A stretch of 63,761 nucleotides of DNA, from assembly GCA_031261605.1 (NCBI GenBank), contig JAISJI010000030.1, positions 1-63,761 of the forward strand, read 5' to 3'. The notes beneath the pieces are model-generated. The model saw nothing but the letters and a program-made list of their open reading frames with translations, was not told the origin of the DNA and made no database searches. Source of the DNA: Ignavibacteria bacterium. Its GTDB lineage: Bacteria > Bacteroidota > Ignavibacteria > Kapaibacteriales > UBA2268. The position numbers and the translations under genes are program-made. Shown here one piece after another: positions 9,826 through 20,106 of the stretch (its first letter is position 1; every line of letters begins with the position of its first letter).

Positions 9826-12800
9826 ATGCACATATCAAGAATATATACTAAAAAAGGGGAGAGCCCTTACAATAAATTTACATATGTAAAACGCTCTTCT
9901 ATACTGCGAAATCTCAACGGTAGCGTGGTCTTTGAGATGAACGATATTGAAGTTCCCGTCCATTGGTCGCAACTCGCTACCGATATTCTGGCACAGAAAT
10001 ACTTCCGTAAAACAGGCGTTCCGGCTGAACAATCCGCTCCTACCGATGATGATAACTATCCTACATCCTGCGAAGATGGTGGCAATATCTTAATCAAAAA
10101 CGACAGCGAAACAACCTCTGAAACATCCATCAGACAAGTAGTGCATCGCCTCGCTGGCACTTGGACTGACTGGGGAAAACGCTACGAATACTTTGATACG
10201 CCAGATGATGCTGTTGCATTCTATGACGAAATTGCATATATGCTACTTAACCAAATGGCTGCTCCAAACTCTCCGCAGTGGTTCAATACCGGACTATACT
10301 GGGCTTACGGCATAACAGGAAGTTCGCAAGGACACTACTACGTAGACCCAGATACTAATGTTACGATAGAGTCAAAGGACGCATACTCCCGACCACAAAC
10401 ATCCGCTTGCTTCATCCAATCCATCAACGATGACTTAGTAAATGATGGCGGTATATTTGACCTGCTCAGCAAGGAAGCACGCATATTCAAGTATGGTAGC
10501 GGCACAGGAACTAACTTCTCTTCACTACGCGCTGCATCCGAACATCTATCCGGTGGAGGCGTCTCATCCGGTCTTATGTCTTTCCTCAAAGTATTCGACA
10601 GAGCAGCCGGTGCTATCAAATCCGGCGGAACTACCAGACGCGCTGCCAAAATGGTCATCCTTAACATTGACCATCCAGATATAGAGGAATTTATTGAATG
10701 GAAATCTAAAGAAGAAGATAAAGTTGCTGCACTCGTTTCCGGCTCCAAAATCTATGCTATCTTTATGCAAGCAATCATTGATGAAGCCATAGCAAATGGG
10801 AGCAATCCACAGAATAACATTAGATTACGTGCATTAATACAGAAGGCACTCAACCGCGGCGTCCCTATCAATGCTATAAATAAAATACTTGACCTAACAT
10901 CACTTGGCTTTACAAATCTCAACTTCGCTGCTTACGATACACAATTCGAAGGCGAAGCATACCTTACCGTTAGCGGACAAAACTCCAATAATTCCGTTCG
11001 TCTCACAAACGAATTTATGAAAGCAGTCGCTAATGATGACTTATGGGAACTGAAGTTCAGAACAAGTAAGGGCGTTGCTAAAGTTGTAAAAGCACGCCAA
11101 CTCTTTGATAAAATTAACCTTTGTGCTTGGAAATCCGCTGACCCCGGTCTGCAATACGACTCCACAATCAACGAATGGCACACCTGCCCACAATCCGGTA
11201 GAATCAATGCCAGCAACCCGTGCAGCGAATATATGTTCCTCGACGACTCCGCTTGCAACCTCGCATCGCTAAACTTAGTGAAATTCTGGGATAACACAAA
11301 GCAGACATTCCTTGTAAATGAATACAAACACGCCATCCAATTATGGACCTTAGTCCTTGAAATATCGGTATTAATGGCTCAATTCCCATCCAAACGTATC
11401 GCCGAACTCAGTTACGAATATCGGACGCTTGGCTTGGGATACGCAAATTTGGGCTCACTACTTATGATTAGCGGTATCCCTTACGACTCACCACAAGCAC
11501 TCGCTATTACTTCGGCTATCTCCTCGCTACTTACATCCGAAGCGTATGCTACTTCTGCACAAATCGCTAATGAAAAGGGAACATTCCTGCATTATCCGGC
11601 TAATAAAAATGATATGTTGCGAGTCATAAGAAACCACCGCAACGCTGCTTATAGCGGTAATGCACAAGAATATGAAGGACTTACCGTTAAGCCAACCGGT
11701 ATCAGCAAGCAATATTGTCCGCAATACTTACTCCAAGCAGCACAAAATTCCTGGGATAATACGCTCCAACTCGGCACCAAATACGGCTTCCGAAATGCAC
11801 AAGTCACCGTTATCGCTCCTACCGGAACTATTGCACTACTTATGGACTGCGATACAACGGGCATAGAGCCGGACTTCGCTATCGTTAAATATAAAAAACT
11901 CGCAGGCGGTGGATACTTCAAAATCGTAAATCAATCCGTCCAACTTGCGCTAAATAACCTCGGATATACAACAAGCCAAATTAATGATATTGAAAAATAC
12001 TCCATCGGACACGGAACACTTGCCGGATGTAAGTCCATCAATTCCGATAAGTTATTGGAAAAAGGTTTCTCCGACGAACATATTGACAAAATTGAAGCAC
12101 AACTTGCTTCCGTCTTTGACATTAGATTCGCTTTCTCTAAATTCATACTCGGAGATGCAATCCTATCCAAACTCGGATTAAGTCAAGCCGAAATTGATAA
12201 CCCAAATCTTGAAATACTACCATTGCTCGGCTTCACAGATGCAGAAATTGATGCTGCAAATGACTATGTTTGTGGAACGATGATGCTTGAAGGGGCTCCA
12301 CATATAAAGCCAGAACACATCGCTATATTTGATTGTGCCAGCAAGTGCGGTAAGAAGGGACAACGTTTCATTGACTATATGGCTCACTTGCGCATTATGT
12401 CCGCTGCTCAGCCATTCATCACCGGTGCTATCTCAAAAACCGTCAATATGCCTGCTAATGCTACTGTAGACGAAGTTAGCAATGTTCATATCTCCGCTTG
12501 GGAAATGATGCTCAAAGCCATTGCCATCTATCGCGATGGCTCTAAACTCTCACAACCACTCAATTCCGCTATGTTAGATGGATTAGACGAAGTTGTTACG
12601 CTCGGCGATGAAGTTACATTGGACGAAACTTTGGGACCTAAAGAAATCCATTTAATACAAGCAAACCGTCTCACTCGTAGAAAATTACCAAAACTCCGCA
12701 AAGGTATAACTCGCGAAGCAACTGTCGGCGGACAAAAGATTTTCCTACGAACTGGCGAATACGAAGACGGAACTTTGGGCGAAATCTTCCTTGATATGTA

Positions 12801-13356
12801 TAAAGATGGTGCGGCGTTCCGTGGTATGCTCAACAGTTTCGCTATCCTTACTTCTAAAGCAATTCAATACGGAGTCCCACTCGACGAATTGGTGGACACC
12901 TTTACATTTACTAAATTTGAACCACAAGGAATTGTCCAAGGACACGAAGCAGTCAAATTCGCCTCCTCTGTTCTTGACTACGTATTCCGCTCACTCGGAT
13001 ACGACTACTTAAATAGAACTGATTTCGTGCATACAAGCAAAAAGGACATCCCACCTCTTCCCATTGTAGAAAAGCCCGCTCCACCTAAGCCACAGCCACA
13101 AAAGGTAGAGCCGGAAATGTCAATTATAGATAAACTACTTGCCGAAGTGGAAGAAGTGGCTAATATCACACAAGAAGATACTATGGAAATACCTTTTGCT
13201 ACTACTCCCACTCCCACTCATAACAACAACTACTCACGTGCGAAATCAATGGGTTATACCGGAGAACAATGCCCAAATTGCTCCTCTATGAGAGTAAAAC
13301 GTAACGGAAGTTGCTTGCTATGCGAAGATTGCGGAACTACAAGCGGTTGCTCTTAA
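9826..13356 (+). CDS. nrdJ: adenosylcobalamin-dependent (class II) ribonucleotide reductase
   Basis: A 1176-residue large-form NrdJ, which reduces ribonucleotides to deoxyribonucleotides with a B12-derived thiyl radical, with or without oxygen. Motifs seen: SGTNFSSLR-type substrate loop (FKYGSGTGTNFS), SGQNSNNSVR, the active-site NPCSEY at about 463-468 with DSACNLASLNL, and APTGTIALLMDCDTTGIEP at about 664. The C-terminal tail holds CPNC and SCLLCEDCG at about 1148-1170, the redox-active and zinc-binding cysteines that shuttle reducing power. The gene is followed after 6 bp by a sugar transferase gene and probably leads a three-gene transcript. Confidence 0.95.
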   Translation: MHISRIYTKKGESPYNKFTYVKRSSILRNLNGSVVFEMNDIEVPVHWSQLATDILAQKYFRKTGVPAEQSAPTDDDNYPTSCEDGGNILIKNDSETTSETSIRQVVHRLAGTWTDWGKRYEYFDTPDDAVAFYDEIAYMLLNQMAAPNSPQWFNTGLYWAYGITGSSQGHYYVDPDTNVTIESKDAYSRPQTSACFIQSINDDLVNDGGIFDLLSKEARIFKYGSGTGTNFSSLRAASEHLSGGGVSSGLMSFLKVFDRAAGAIKSGGTTRRAAKMVILNIDHPDIEEFIEWKSKEEDKVAALVSGSKIYAIFMQAIIDEAIANGSNPQNNIRLRALIQKALNRGVPINAINKILDLTSLGFTNLNFAAYDTQFEGEAYLTVSGQNSNNSVRLTNEFMKAVANDDLWELKFRTSKGVAKVVKARQLFDKINLCAWKSADPGLQYDSTINEWHTCPQSGRINASNPCSEYMFLDDSACNLASLNLVKFWDNTKQTFLVNEYKHAIQLWTLVLEISVLMAQFPSKRIAELSYEYRTLGLGYANLGSLLMISGIPYDSPQALAITSAISSLLTSEAYATSAQIANEKGTFLHYPANKNDMLRVIRNHRNAAYSGNAQEYEGLTVKPTGISKQYCPQYLLQAAQNSWDNTLQLGTKYGFRNAQVTVIAPTGTIALLMDCDTTGIEPDFAIVKYKKLAGGGYFKIVNQSVQLALNNLGYTTSQINDIEKYSIGHGTLAGCKSINSDKLLEKGFSDEHIDKIEAQLASVFDIRFAFSKFILGDAILSKLGLSQAEIDNPNLEILPLLGFTDAEIDAANDYVCGTMMLEGAPHIKPEHIAIFDCASKCGKKGQRFIDYMAHLRIMSAAQPFITGAISKTVNMPANATVDEVSNVHISAWEMMLKAIAIYRDGSKLSQPLNSAMLDGLDEVVTLGDEVTLDETLGPKEIHLIQANRLTRRKLPKLRKGITREATVGGQKIFLRTGEYEDGTLGEIFLDMYKDGAAFRGMLNSFAILTSKAIQYGVPLDELVDTFTFTKFEPQGIVQGHEAVKFASSVLDYVFRSLGYDYLNRTDFVHTSKKDIPPLPIVEKPAPPKPQPQKVEPEMSIIDKLLAEVEEVANITQEDTMEIPFATTPTPTHNNNYSRAKSMGYTGEQCPNCSSMRVKRNGSCLLCEDCGTTSGCS

Positions 13357-13362
13357 TACTGA

Positions 13363-14796
13363 ATGCCAAAAATGCAAATAATACATAATAGTAAAAAATC
13401 CCAAATACTCTTCCAAATTGCTGCTGACTTAGTGGCAATTTGGGTCGCATTTGCTTTACAACTATATATACGATTCTTCTCCGGATTAATTCAAGCCACT
13501 GCACATCCCAACTTCTTTGACTACATATCCGGAAGTTTGGTGATGACAATGTTCTGGCTGACTATCTTTGCTATGTTCGGTATGTATAAAAATTGGCACA
13601 TACGCTCTCCATTCGCTGAATTCTACGCAATATTGAAAACCGTCTTCTTCGGCACACTAATCATCATATTCCTAATATTTTCTACCAATACATCATCTAT
13701 CAGAGTCCTATTCCTCGTATACTTCTCTATATCTGCATTCACATTTACGCTATTCCGATTTATCGCACGCAAACTACAAGTATCACTACGCAAACGAAAA
13801 ATCGTCCAAATTCCTACCATCATCATCGGCAACATAAAAAAATCATTAGAAATAGCCAATAATGCAGAGAAAAGCGAAAATTGGGGATTCAAAATCATCG
13901 GCATAATTCTATTTGAACAGCCAACAGAGCAAGAAAATGAACTATTGACCACTCACATTCCCATTTTAGGAACTATCACCGATTTCGCTAACATCATTGA
14001 CAACCACCAGCCAGAAGCCGTCATATTCTCTTCCGGTATCCCAAACACTAAAACACTATTCGGAATAGAAACAATATGTCAAAAAAATAAAATAGATATT
14101 CTAATTAACCCTAATCTATACGACCACTTCACCGGAAGAACCCGCACTCAAAACATCTACGGAATACCACTCATAGAAGTCACTCCACGACTACTAAAAC
14201 AATGGCAATCTCTAATAAAACGCTCCTTTGACATACTATTCAGTTTATGCGTCATCATTATCGGTATCCCATTCTGGTTGCTCGTATGCCTCATCATTAG
14301 AATAGAATCTAAGGGCTCTCCTATATACTCACAACCCCGCATCGGTAAGAATAACAAGCCATTCACCATTTACAAATTCCGCTCTATGACTCAAACTCTA
14401 TGTGCAGACCCCGATAATCCACAATGGACAAAAGTCGGAGACCCAAGAGTTACTACATTCGGAAAGTTCATCCGTAAAACCCATATAGACGAAATACCGC
14501 AATTCTATAACGTCCTCATCGGAGATATGAGCATTGTAGGACCTCGCCCTGAACAACCAAAATTCGTAGAAGATTTTGCAACACAACTAGAATACTACAA
14601 CCGAAGACATATCGTCCGACCAGGTATCACCGGATGGTGGCAAGTGAAATATAAATCTCACATCCTCGACTTAAACGAAATAAAAAGCCGAACAAAAGAC
14701 GACTTCTACTATATAGAAAATGTCTCCCTACAATTAGATTTCGAAATCATTATACGAACCGTCTGGTGCGTAATCACAGGACACGGACAAACTTAA
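13363..14796 (+). CDS. undecaprenyl-phosphate sugar phosphotransferase
   Basis: A 477-residue WbaP/WcaJ-type protein. Four membrane helices lie in the first 115 residues, then a Rossmann-like CoA-binding-type middle domain (about 150-250), a fifth membrane segment (about 290-310) and the catalytic bacterial sugar transferase domain. In that domain PIYSQPRIGK, YKFRSM and RPGITGWWQV are the family signatures. It transfers a hexose-1-phosphate from a nucleotide sugar to undecaprenyl phosphate, the first step in exopolysaccharide, capsule or O-antigen assembly. It follows nrdJ by 6 bp and precedes rmlA by 10 bp; the pairing with rmlA fits glycan synthesis. Confidence 0.92.
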   Translation: MPKMQIIHNSKKSQILFQIAADLVAIWVAFALQLYIRFFSGLIQATAHPNFFDYISGSLVMTMFWLTIFAMFGMYKNWHIRSPFAEFYAILKTVFFGTLIIIFLIFSTNTSSIRVLFLVYFSISAFTFTLFRFIARKLQVSLRKRKIVQIPTIIIGNIKKSLEIANNAEKSENWGFKIIGIILFEQPTEQENELLTTHIPILGTITDFANIIDNHQPEAVIFSSGIPNTKTLFGIETICQKNKIDILINPNLYDHFTGRTRTQNIYGIPLIEVTPRLLKQWQSLIKRSFDILFSLCVIIIGIPFWLLVCLIIRIESKGSPIYSQPRIGKNNKPFTIYKFRSMTQTLCADPDNPQWTKVGDPRVTTFGKFIRKTHIDEIPQFYNVLIGDMSIVGPRPEQPKFVEDFATQLEYYNRRHIVRPGITGWWQVKYKSHILDLNEIKSRTKDDFYYIENVSLQLDFEIIIRTVWCVITGHGQT

Positions 14797-14806
14797 AGAA
14801 AACATT

Positions 14807-15706
14807 ATGGATACAAAAAACACAAAAGGAATCTTGCTCGCTGGTGGTGCTGGCTCCCGACTATATCCGCTCTCAAAAGTATATAGCAAGCAATTAGTCG
14901 CCGTTTATGATAAGCCAATGATTTACTATCCGATGGCTACACTAATAAATGCAGGCATCAAGGAAATCCTCATCATTGCCGACAGCAACACAATACCATT
15001 CTACCAAAAATTATTCGAAAACTCCACCGAAAATAACCTCGGTATAACAATCCAATATGCTGTGCAGGAAAAACCCAATGGCATCGCAGAAGCGTTTATC
15101 ATTGGTAAGGACTTTATTGGTAAGGATAACGTGGCGCTTATTCTTGGCGACAACATTTTCTATGGTTGTGATGAGATTTTTAGAAAGGAAATCGAGCGTG
15201 GCTATAATACAATCTTCGCTCTATACGTAAAAGACCCCGAACAATATGGTGTTGTGCAGTTCTCTGCTCAAAATATAGCCAATAAGATTATTGAAAAGCC
15301 AATGAATTTCGTATCCAATTACGCTGTCCCAGGATTTTACATATACGATAGTTCTGTCGTAGAGGTCGCTACTAAATTAAAGCCATCAAATCGCGGCGAA
15401 TTGGAAATTACAGATATAAATAACCACTATTTGCAACAATTCAATTTAGATATTATCCTGCTAAATAAAGGCGTAACATGGCTTGACAGCGGAACACCCG
15501 ACTCCCTACTTGCTGCTAGCAACTTTATCGCATCTATTGAACAGAGGCATAACATAAAGGTTGGTTGCTATGAAGAGGCAGCATATCGTATGAAATTTAT
15601 CGCACGGAAGCAACTGCTGGATTACACAAATACGCTACCTAACTGTGCTTACAAGGATTATCTGCTCTTCGTCTCCAACAATATGCAGGACAATCTGGAC
15701 TTCTAA
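14807..15706 (+). CDS. rmlA: glucose-1-phosphate thymidylyltransferase
   Basis: A 299-residue nucleotidyltransferase with the RmlA signature LLAGGAGSRLYPLS near the start, SKQL (catalytic-loop lysine), LGDNIFYG (metal-binding Asp), EKP and SRGELEITD-like SNRGELEITD. The length equals that of RmlA. It makes dTDP-glucose from glucose-1-phosphate and dTTP, feeding dTDP-rhamnose and related sugars. rmlB, rmlC and rmlD are not next to it. It ends the nrdJ-sugar transferase-rmlA transcript; a convergent gene starts 47 bp on. Confidence 0.94.
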   Translation: MDTKNTKGILLAGGAGSRLYPLSKVYSKQLVAVYDKPMIYYPMATLINAGIKEILIIADSNTIPFYQKLFENSTENNLGITIQYAVQEKPNGIAEAFIIGKDFIGKDNVALILGDNIFYGCDEIFRKEIERGYNTIFALYVKDPEQYGVVQFSAQNIANKIIEKPMNFVSNYAVPGFYIYDSSVVEVATKLKPSNRGELEITDINNHYLQQFNLDIILLNKGVTWLDSGTPDSLLAASNFIASIEQRHNIKVGCYEEAAYRMKFIARKQLLDYTNTLPNCAYKDYLLFVSNNMQDNLDF

Positions 15707-15753
15707 ATGAAAATACTTTTTTCATTTTATTATCTCCTATATTATGGTATGCT

Positions 15754-18069
15754 CTAAAAATCCATATCTTCTATATCCTCAATTTCCTCAAGGAGTTGGA
15801 ATTTTTTTTCTTTCAATGCTATTTCAACAAAATTTTCCTCTATGCCGAAATGGAGCATAATATTTGCGATGCGTCTTATGCATCCGCTTGCAGATATATT
15901 AATATGAACAAATTCCAAGTCATCATCTAAAAGAGTGACTTTATCCCAGAATTTTCCATCAAATGTTTTATATCTCATTCTTAAACCTACTTTTTTCCTT
16001 TGGGTTTCATCGTCTTTATCGATTTCATTAGTGAGCATAGATTCAAATTCCTTCCATTTTATGATAGCGTCTTCTTTGGATAAAAGTTTGTATTGATTGA
16101 CAAATATTGTTTCATAATCATAATCTGGTGTCGCCTTTATCCATTTAAGAAATTCTATAAAGACATCTTGCCATGTTTTTACAGATATTTGTTCATTACC
16201 GATGGTTAATTTTGATGGTGTTCTACCTTTAGCAATTTCGCCTGCTTCGTCATCAAGAGGAGAGAAGTTTTTATCGGTATTGTCGTCGCCTTTTGTAATG
16301 TTCCAATTGTTGGCGGTTCTATAATCTTCAGGTAGCGGAAATGTATCAAGAAACCAAGCAATCATATTGTTAAGGTGCTCGTTTATATCATTTTCGTTCC
16401 AAGTGTTGCGGTTTATTACATCTAATCGGAAGTTAAGTGAGGAGTTATTTAGTTTATTTTTCTTATCGGCGAATGGTTTATTTCCTATTTCGCTATTGAA
16501 TTCTGTTAAGATTAAATTTCCAAGATTATGGAGATATGTAATATGTATATGTTCAAAGTTATCGCCCAGTTCTTGTTTCCAACTATTAGAGAGGGTTTGT
16601 GGCATTATGTGTTCAATGGTAATTTTTTCGTTTCGGAAATCAACGGATACTTTGGTGTTATGTTCTTCAATTTTTCCTAAAATGAATTTGGAATATTTCT
16701 TTGTGCCATTGTAGAAATCCATTGTTTGTAGTTCTTGTCGGATTTCATTATCATTTGGCATTCTAATTTGATAGAACATACCGGATAATACTTCTATCAT
16801 TTTGATTGAGGAATTTGAGAGTTCTGCAATTTTTGGACATTGCAGAACAATATTTTTATTTTCTCCTTTTGATAGACCTAAGACACGGCGACGAATAAGA
16901 TAAGTGCGTATAGTAGTGAGTATTGAAATGAATTGTGCTTCGCTCATTTTAATACCATTAACCCCATCTTTATAGTATTCAAACATACCCAAAACAAAGG
17001 GCTTGAACGCTTCTGATTAAATATCGTGGAAGATATTACGGAGCAGTTCTTTTATTTGTTTGTCATTTATGGGATTGGTAGAGATGGGAGCGGTTACGAT
17101 ATCTGAAATAATCCAGTCATACCAAGGGACGAAACGGACAATATCATAAACAAAATCTTCCTTACTACCTTTAAACTTTTCGGCGAAGAATTGTTTGAAT
17201 ATTTGATACACTTCCTTTGTGTTGCTATCGCTTTTTTCATCGCTTACAACTTTGATGGATGTAGCCATTTTGTATTGTAAGTAGTCGCGATAGAATTTTG
17301 AGGAGTTAGAAGTTAATATGGCTTCTATTTTAGGTTGCCATATTTTTTCATACAATTCCGATTGAATTTGACTATCGAGCCGGAGCAGAATAAAATTTCG
17401 GACTAAATCGGAAAGCACTAATGGCTTGCCGAGCGAGTTTAATGTTTCGAAAATAATCTGTGGGTCTTCGCCCTTAAACGGTCTTTCGTCTAAGAATATG
17501 ACGGCAACATTAAATCTCTTTATTGCAGTGATAAAGTGGTCAAATTCTATATCTGTTTTTGTAGATTTAGTATCCCTAATCAGTTTTGTAAAGATTTTGT
17601 ATGAATGTTTAATATTCCCAGGAATTGGTTCAGTGCCATTAACAAGCGCTTTATAAGCGTCCCAATCTTTGGTGACTTGTTTGAGTTTTATTTTATCGTC
17701 AAAATTGGATGCGTTATTTTTTAGGTAAAGTTCCGTTATTTGCTGTTTGCGTGTAGTGTCATCTTCAATATCGCGTAATGCAATTAAAAAAATAAGTGTG
17801 GTAGTGAGGCGTTGTTGTCCGTCTACGACCACAAATTTATTGGCAAGTCCAGCGTTCTGTCCCTTTTTTATTACTATTGTTCCGAAGAAGTGCTCTAATT
17901 TGTCCTTTTGGCTGCTATCTAAATCCGATTCTATTATGCGGATTATATCGTCATAATAGCGTTGAATCTCGGGGTTTCCCCAAGCGTAGGCGCGTTGGAA
18001 TGGAGGAATGAAGAATGAAGTCGCATTTCTCATTATGACATCACTGATTGATTGGCTTTCTGTTTGCAT
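15754..18069 (-). pseudogene. GmrSD/SspE-like DUF262-DUF1524 nuclease, cut by one in-frame stop
   Basis: Two open stretches (18069-17017 and from 16992 on) lie in the same frame, separated by one TAA at 17017-17019 and eight sense codons (SEAFKPFV). Read through, they form one 771-codon gene. The first part is a DUF262 domain with PPFQRAYAWG and the nucleotide-site motif DGQQRLTT. The second has the DUF1524 His-Me finger nuclease motif HIMPQTLSNSW with HNLGNLILT, then a C-terminal domain. DUF262-DUF1524 proteins include GmrSD and BrxU (type IV restriction of modified phage DNA) and SspE (phosphorothioate-guided defence). The residues after the stop fit the family well, so this looks like a recent nonsense mutation or a base-call error. 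A split but functional pair, with restart at the TTG at 16992, is the alternative. Confidence 0.85.
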
Positions 18070-18171
18070 ATTCTTGCATAGTTATATTTTGATTTGCGCA
18101 AATTAACTTTTTTTGGTGAAATAATTATTATAAGAGTAAAATTATTTTTGAGGATAAACGCAGGTTGCATT

Positions 18172-19062
18172 TCACTCCATCGCAGCAATACATAACCGCA
18201 AACTCTCATATCCGGGACGCTTCAACGGATAACCAGACATCCTTTCATCAAAATTTTCTTTGCTCAAGCCAGACAATAACTCCGGTAAATCAAAATGAAA
18301 TTCCTCCGATTTAGTAGCAATCTTACTATTAAAAGGACATACGTCCGCACAAATATCACAGCCATAAATATATTCACTTGTTCGTATCGCAGCCATAATT
18401 TGCGAACTTCTCTCGCCACGATTTTCTATATTGTGATATGTAATGCAGTTGTTGCAATCAATAACGGCGGGCTTCACAATAGCATTTGATGGACACGCTT
18501 CAATACATTTACTGCAATTTCCACAATGATTTTTCGCTGGCTCATCCGGCTCAATCGCAAGCGTTGTAAGCAATATTCCGATATTGATATAAGAGCCGAA
18601 CTCCGGAGTGATAATCAAACTATGCTTACCTTGCCAGCCGATACCAGCAGCAGTAGCCCAATATTTCTCGAGCAAAACACCGGAATCAACGAAATAGCGA
18701 CTTGTGGCATTATATTCCTCGAACAAAAAAGCATCCAAATTTTTCAACGATGCTTTAATTCGCTTGTGATAATCGGGGAGAACAGCGTATTTTGCGATTT
18801 TCATCTTTGTATTTCCGAAATCCACCTTCGCAGGATAAGCATTAGCGGTAACGACTATTGTCTGCAAGTTATCTAACAGAGCGAAGGGATTTGCAAGTGT
18901 ATCTTTCCGCTTGTGAAACCATTCCATAGATGCGTTGTATCCGCTTGCGAGCCATTCTTCTAAGTGTTGGAGTTCGTTAGGTAAAGCATTGGGCTTTACA
19001 AAACCAATTTTATCAAAGCCCAAAGTGCGTGAATATTCAATGATATTTTGTTTTTCGTTCAT
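18172..19062 (-). CDS. queG: epoxyqueuosine reductase, short form
   Basis: A 296-residue protein with the QueG fold. The N-terminal cobalamin-binding half includes the family segment IIVTANAYPAKVD region and GIGWQGKHSLIITPEFGSY (part). Two [4Fe-4S] motifs follow: CGNCSKCIEACP and YGCDICADVCPFN, each CxxCxxCxxxCP-like. QueG reduces epoxyqueuosine to queuosine at the wobble base of GUN-anticodon tRNAs, using B12. It lacks the C-terminal HEAT repeats of the E. coli enzyme, as other short members do. It sits between the broken DUF262 gene and the DNA methyltransferase, possibly by chance. queE at 29520 serves the same pathway. Confidence 0.9.
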   Translation of the reverse strand: MNEKQNIIEYSRTLGFDKIGFVKPNALPNELQHLEEWLASGYNASMEWFHKRKDTLANPFALLDNLQTIVVTANAYPAKVDFGNTKMKIAKYAVLPDYHKRIKASLKNLDAFLFEEYNATSRYFVDSGVLLEKYWATAAGIGWQGKHSLIITPEFGSYINIGILLTTLAIEPDEPAKNHCGNCSKCIEACPSNAIVKPAVIDCNNCITYHNIENRGERSSQIMAAIRTSEYIYGCDICADVCPFNSKIATKSEEFHFDLPELLSGLSKENFDERMSGYPLKRPGYESLRLCIAAME

Positions 19063-19149
19063 AGTTGCATTTATTAACCTTGTGGGGATGATGTTTTAAA
19101 TAATCTGTAATTGCTAAGAGGTATTACCACCAGCAATTATCTATTATTT

Positions 19150-19890
19150 TTAACGTACTTTTATTTCATTATTTTCAAATAAAGAAATATGCGACTCAGA
19201 TTCTAATAGTCGTTTCTCTGCTGCATCAAAATATTCTTGCTCTAATTCTATTCCAATAAATTTTCTATTGTTATTTAATGCCGCAACCCCCGTAGAACCT
19301 ACACCCATAAATGGGTCAAGTATCATATCGCCTTCGTTTGTCGCAATCTTTAATAAATGAGAAAGCAATTTTACCGGCTTTTGAGTTGGATGATTTGGTT
19401 CTTTTAATCTTTCTGGTGACATACAAATTGACGATTCAAAGAAATTATGCATCTCGTTTTGTTTTCCAAAGTTCCAAGTATGTCCTTTGTTCCACATACA
19501 TACAATTAACTCGCAACTATTAAGAAAACCTGCCTTTCTGAATTTCGGAATAGGATTTGTCTTGTGCCACACAAAAAATTGAAATGTGTCAAATAAGGGG
19601 TCAAATGTAGTATGCCATTTGCCAATTAAATTATAACTACAAAATGCTATAATATTGCCCGTTGGCTTTATTATTCGCATAAAATCATCTTGCAAATTAG
19701 CAGGATTAAAATCTTTATCCCATTCTGCCAAATCATTATTAATATCTTTTCTCCAATCAAATTTCATATTACCTGTAGAATACCCACTAAGATTATATGG
19801 TGGGTCGGTAAGTATCAAATCAATACTCTTGTCAGGAATTTCTTTTAATTTCAATAATGCATCAGTATTGTATATTTTATATTTTTCCAT
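19150..19890 (-). CDS. beta-class DNA methyltransferase (N4-cytosine/N6-adenine)
   Basis: A 246-residue SAM-dependent DNA methyltransferase of the N6_N4_Mtase family. The catalytic motif IV DPPYNLSGY (about 30-38) comes before the SAM-binding motif I DPFMGVGSTGVAA (about 202-214), the order that defines the beta class. NHPTQKPVKL lies between them and is also conserved. The protein is short and has little room for a large target-recognition domain. No restriction endonuclease is next to it. Its ATG overlaps by one base the end of a frameshifted small gene, so it may be what is left of a restriction-modification unit. Target sequence unknown. Confidence 0.88.
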   Translation of the reverse strand: MEKYKIYNTDALLKLKEIPDKSIDLILTDPPYNLSGYSTGNMKFDWRKDINNDLAEWDKDFNPANLQDDFMRIIKPTGNIIAFCSYNLIGKWHTTFDPLFDTFQFFVWHKTNPIPKFRKAGFLNSCELIVCMWNKGHTWNFGKQNEMHNFFESSICMSPERLKEPNHPTQKPVKLLSHLLKIATNEGDMILDPFMGVGSTGVAALNNNRKFIGIELEQEYFDAAEKRLLESESHISLFENNEIKVR

Positions 19891-20085
19891 TATTCCCCCA
19901 AATATTCTTTTTTTATATTTTCTAATGAACGCAATATAACATTAGAGTGTTTTTTATACTCATCCAACACAATATCATAGCCATTCTGCTATTGCTTGAG
20001 TTTGTTTGGGATGCAATGGACCTTCAACATTTTGTGAAACTTCATAATTAAGATGTGCTATGTTAATAGCAAGCTGCTCTAACAT
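19890..20085 (-). pseudogene. frameshifted small gene upstream of the DNA methyltransferase
   Basis: On the minus strand a frame from ATG 20085 reads MLEQLAINIAHLNYEVSQ and on to IAEWL before a TGA. Shifted by one base at that point, the reading goes on as NGYDIVLDEYKKHSN to a TAA at 19890-19892 that overlaps the methyltransferase start. Together they make about 65 residues, helical and charged. The first part is also in frame with the hutH stop at 20107, with a TTG at 20106 as another possible start. I do not recognise the family. The coupling to the methyltransferase suggests an accessory or remnant of a modification unit. Two separate tiny genes are the alternative. Confidence 0.5.
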
Positions 20086-20106
20086 ATTACCAAGCGAACT
20101 ATCCAA

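Noticed and set aside
15705..15727. AAATGAAAA/TTTTCATTT hairpin at the rmlA stop
   Set aside because: Almost only A-T pairs, overlapping the stop codon; too weak to call a terminator.
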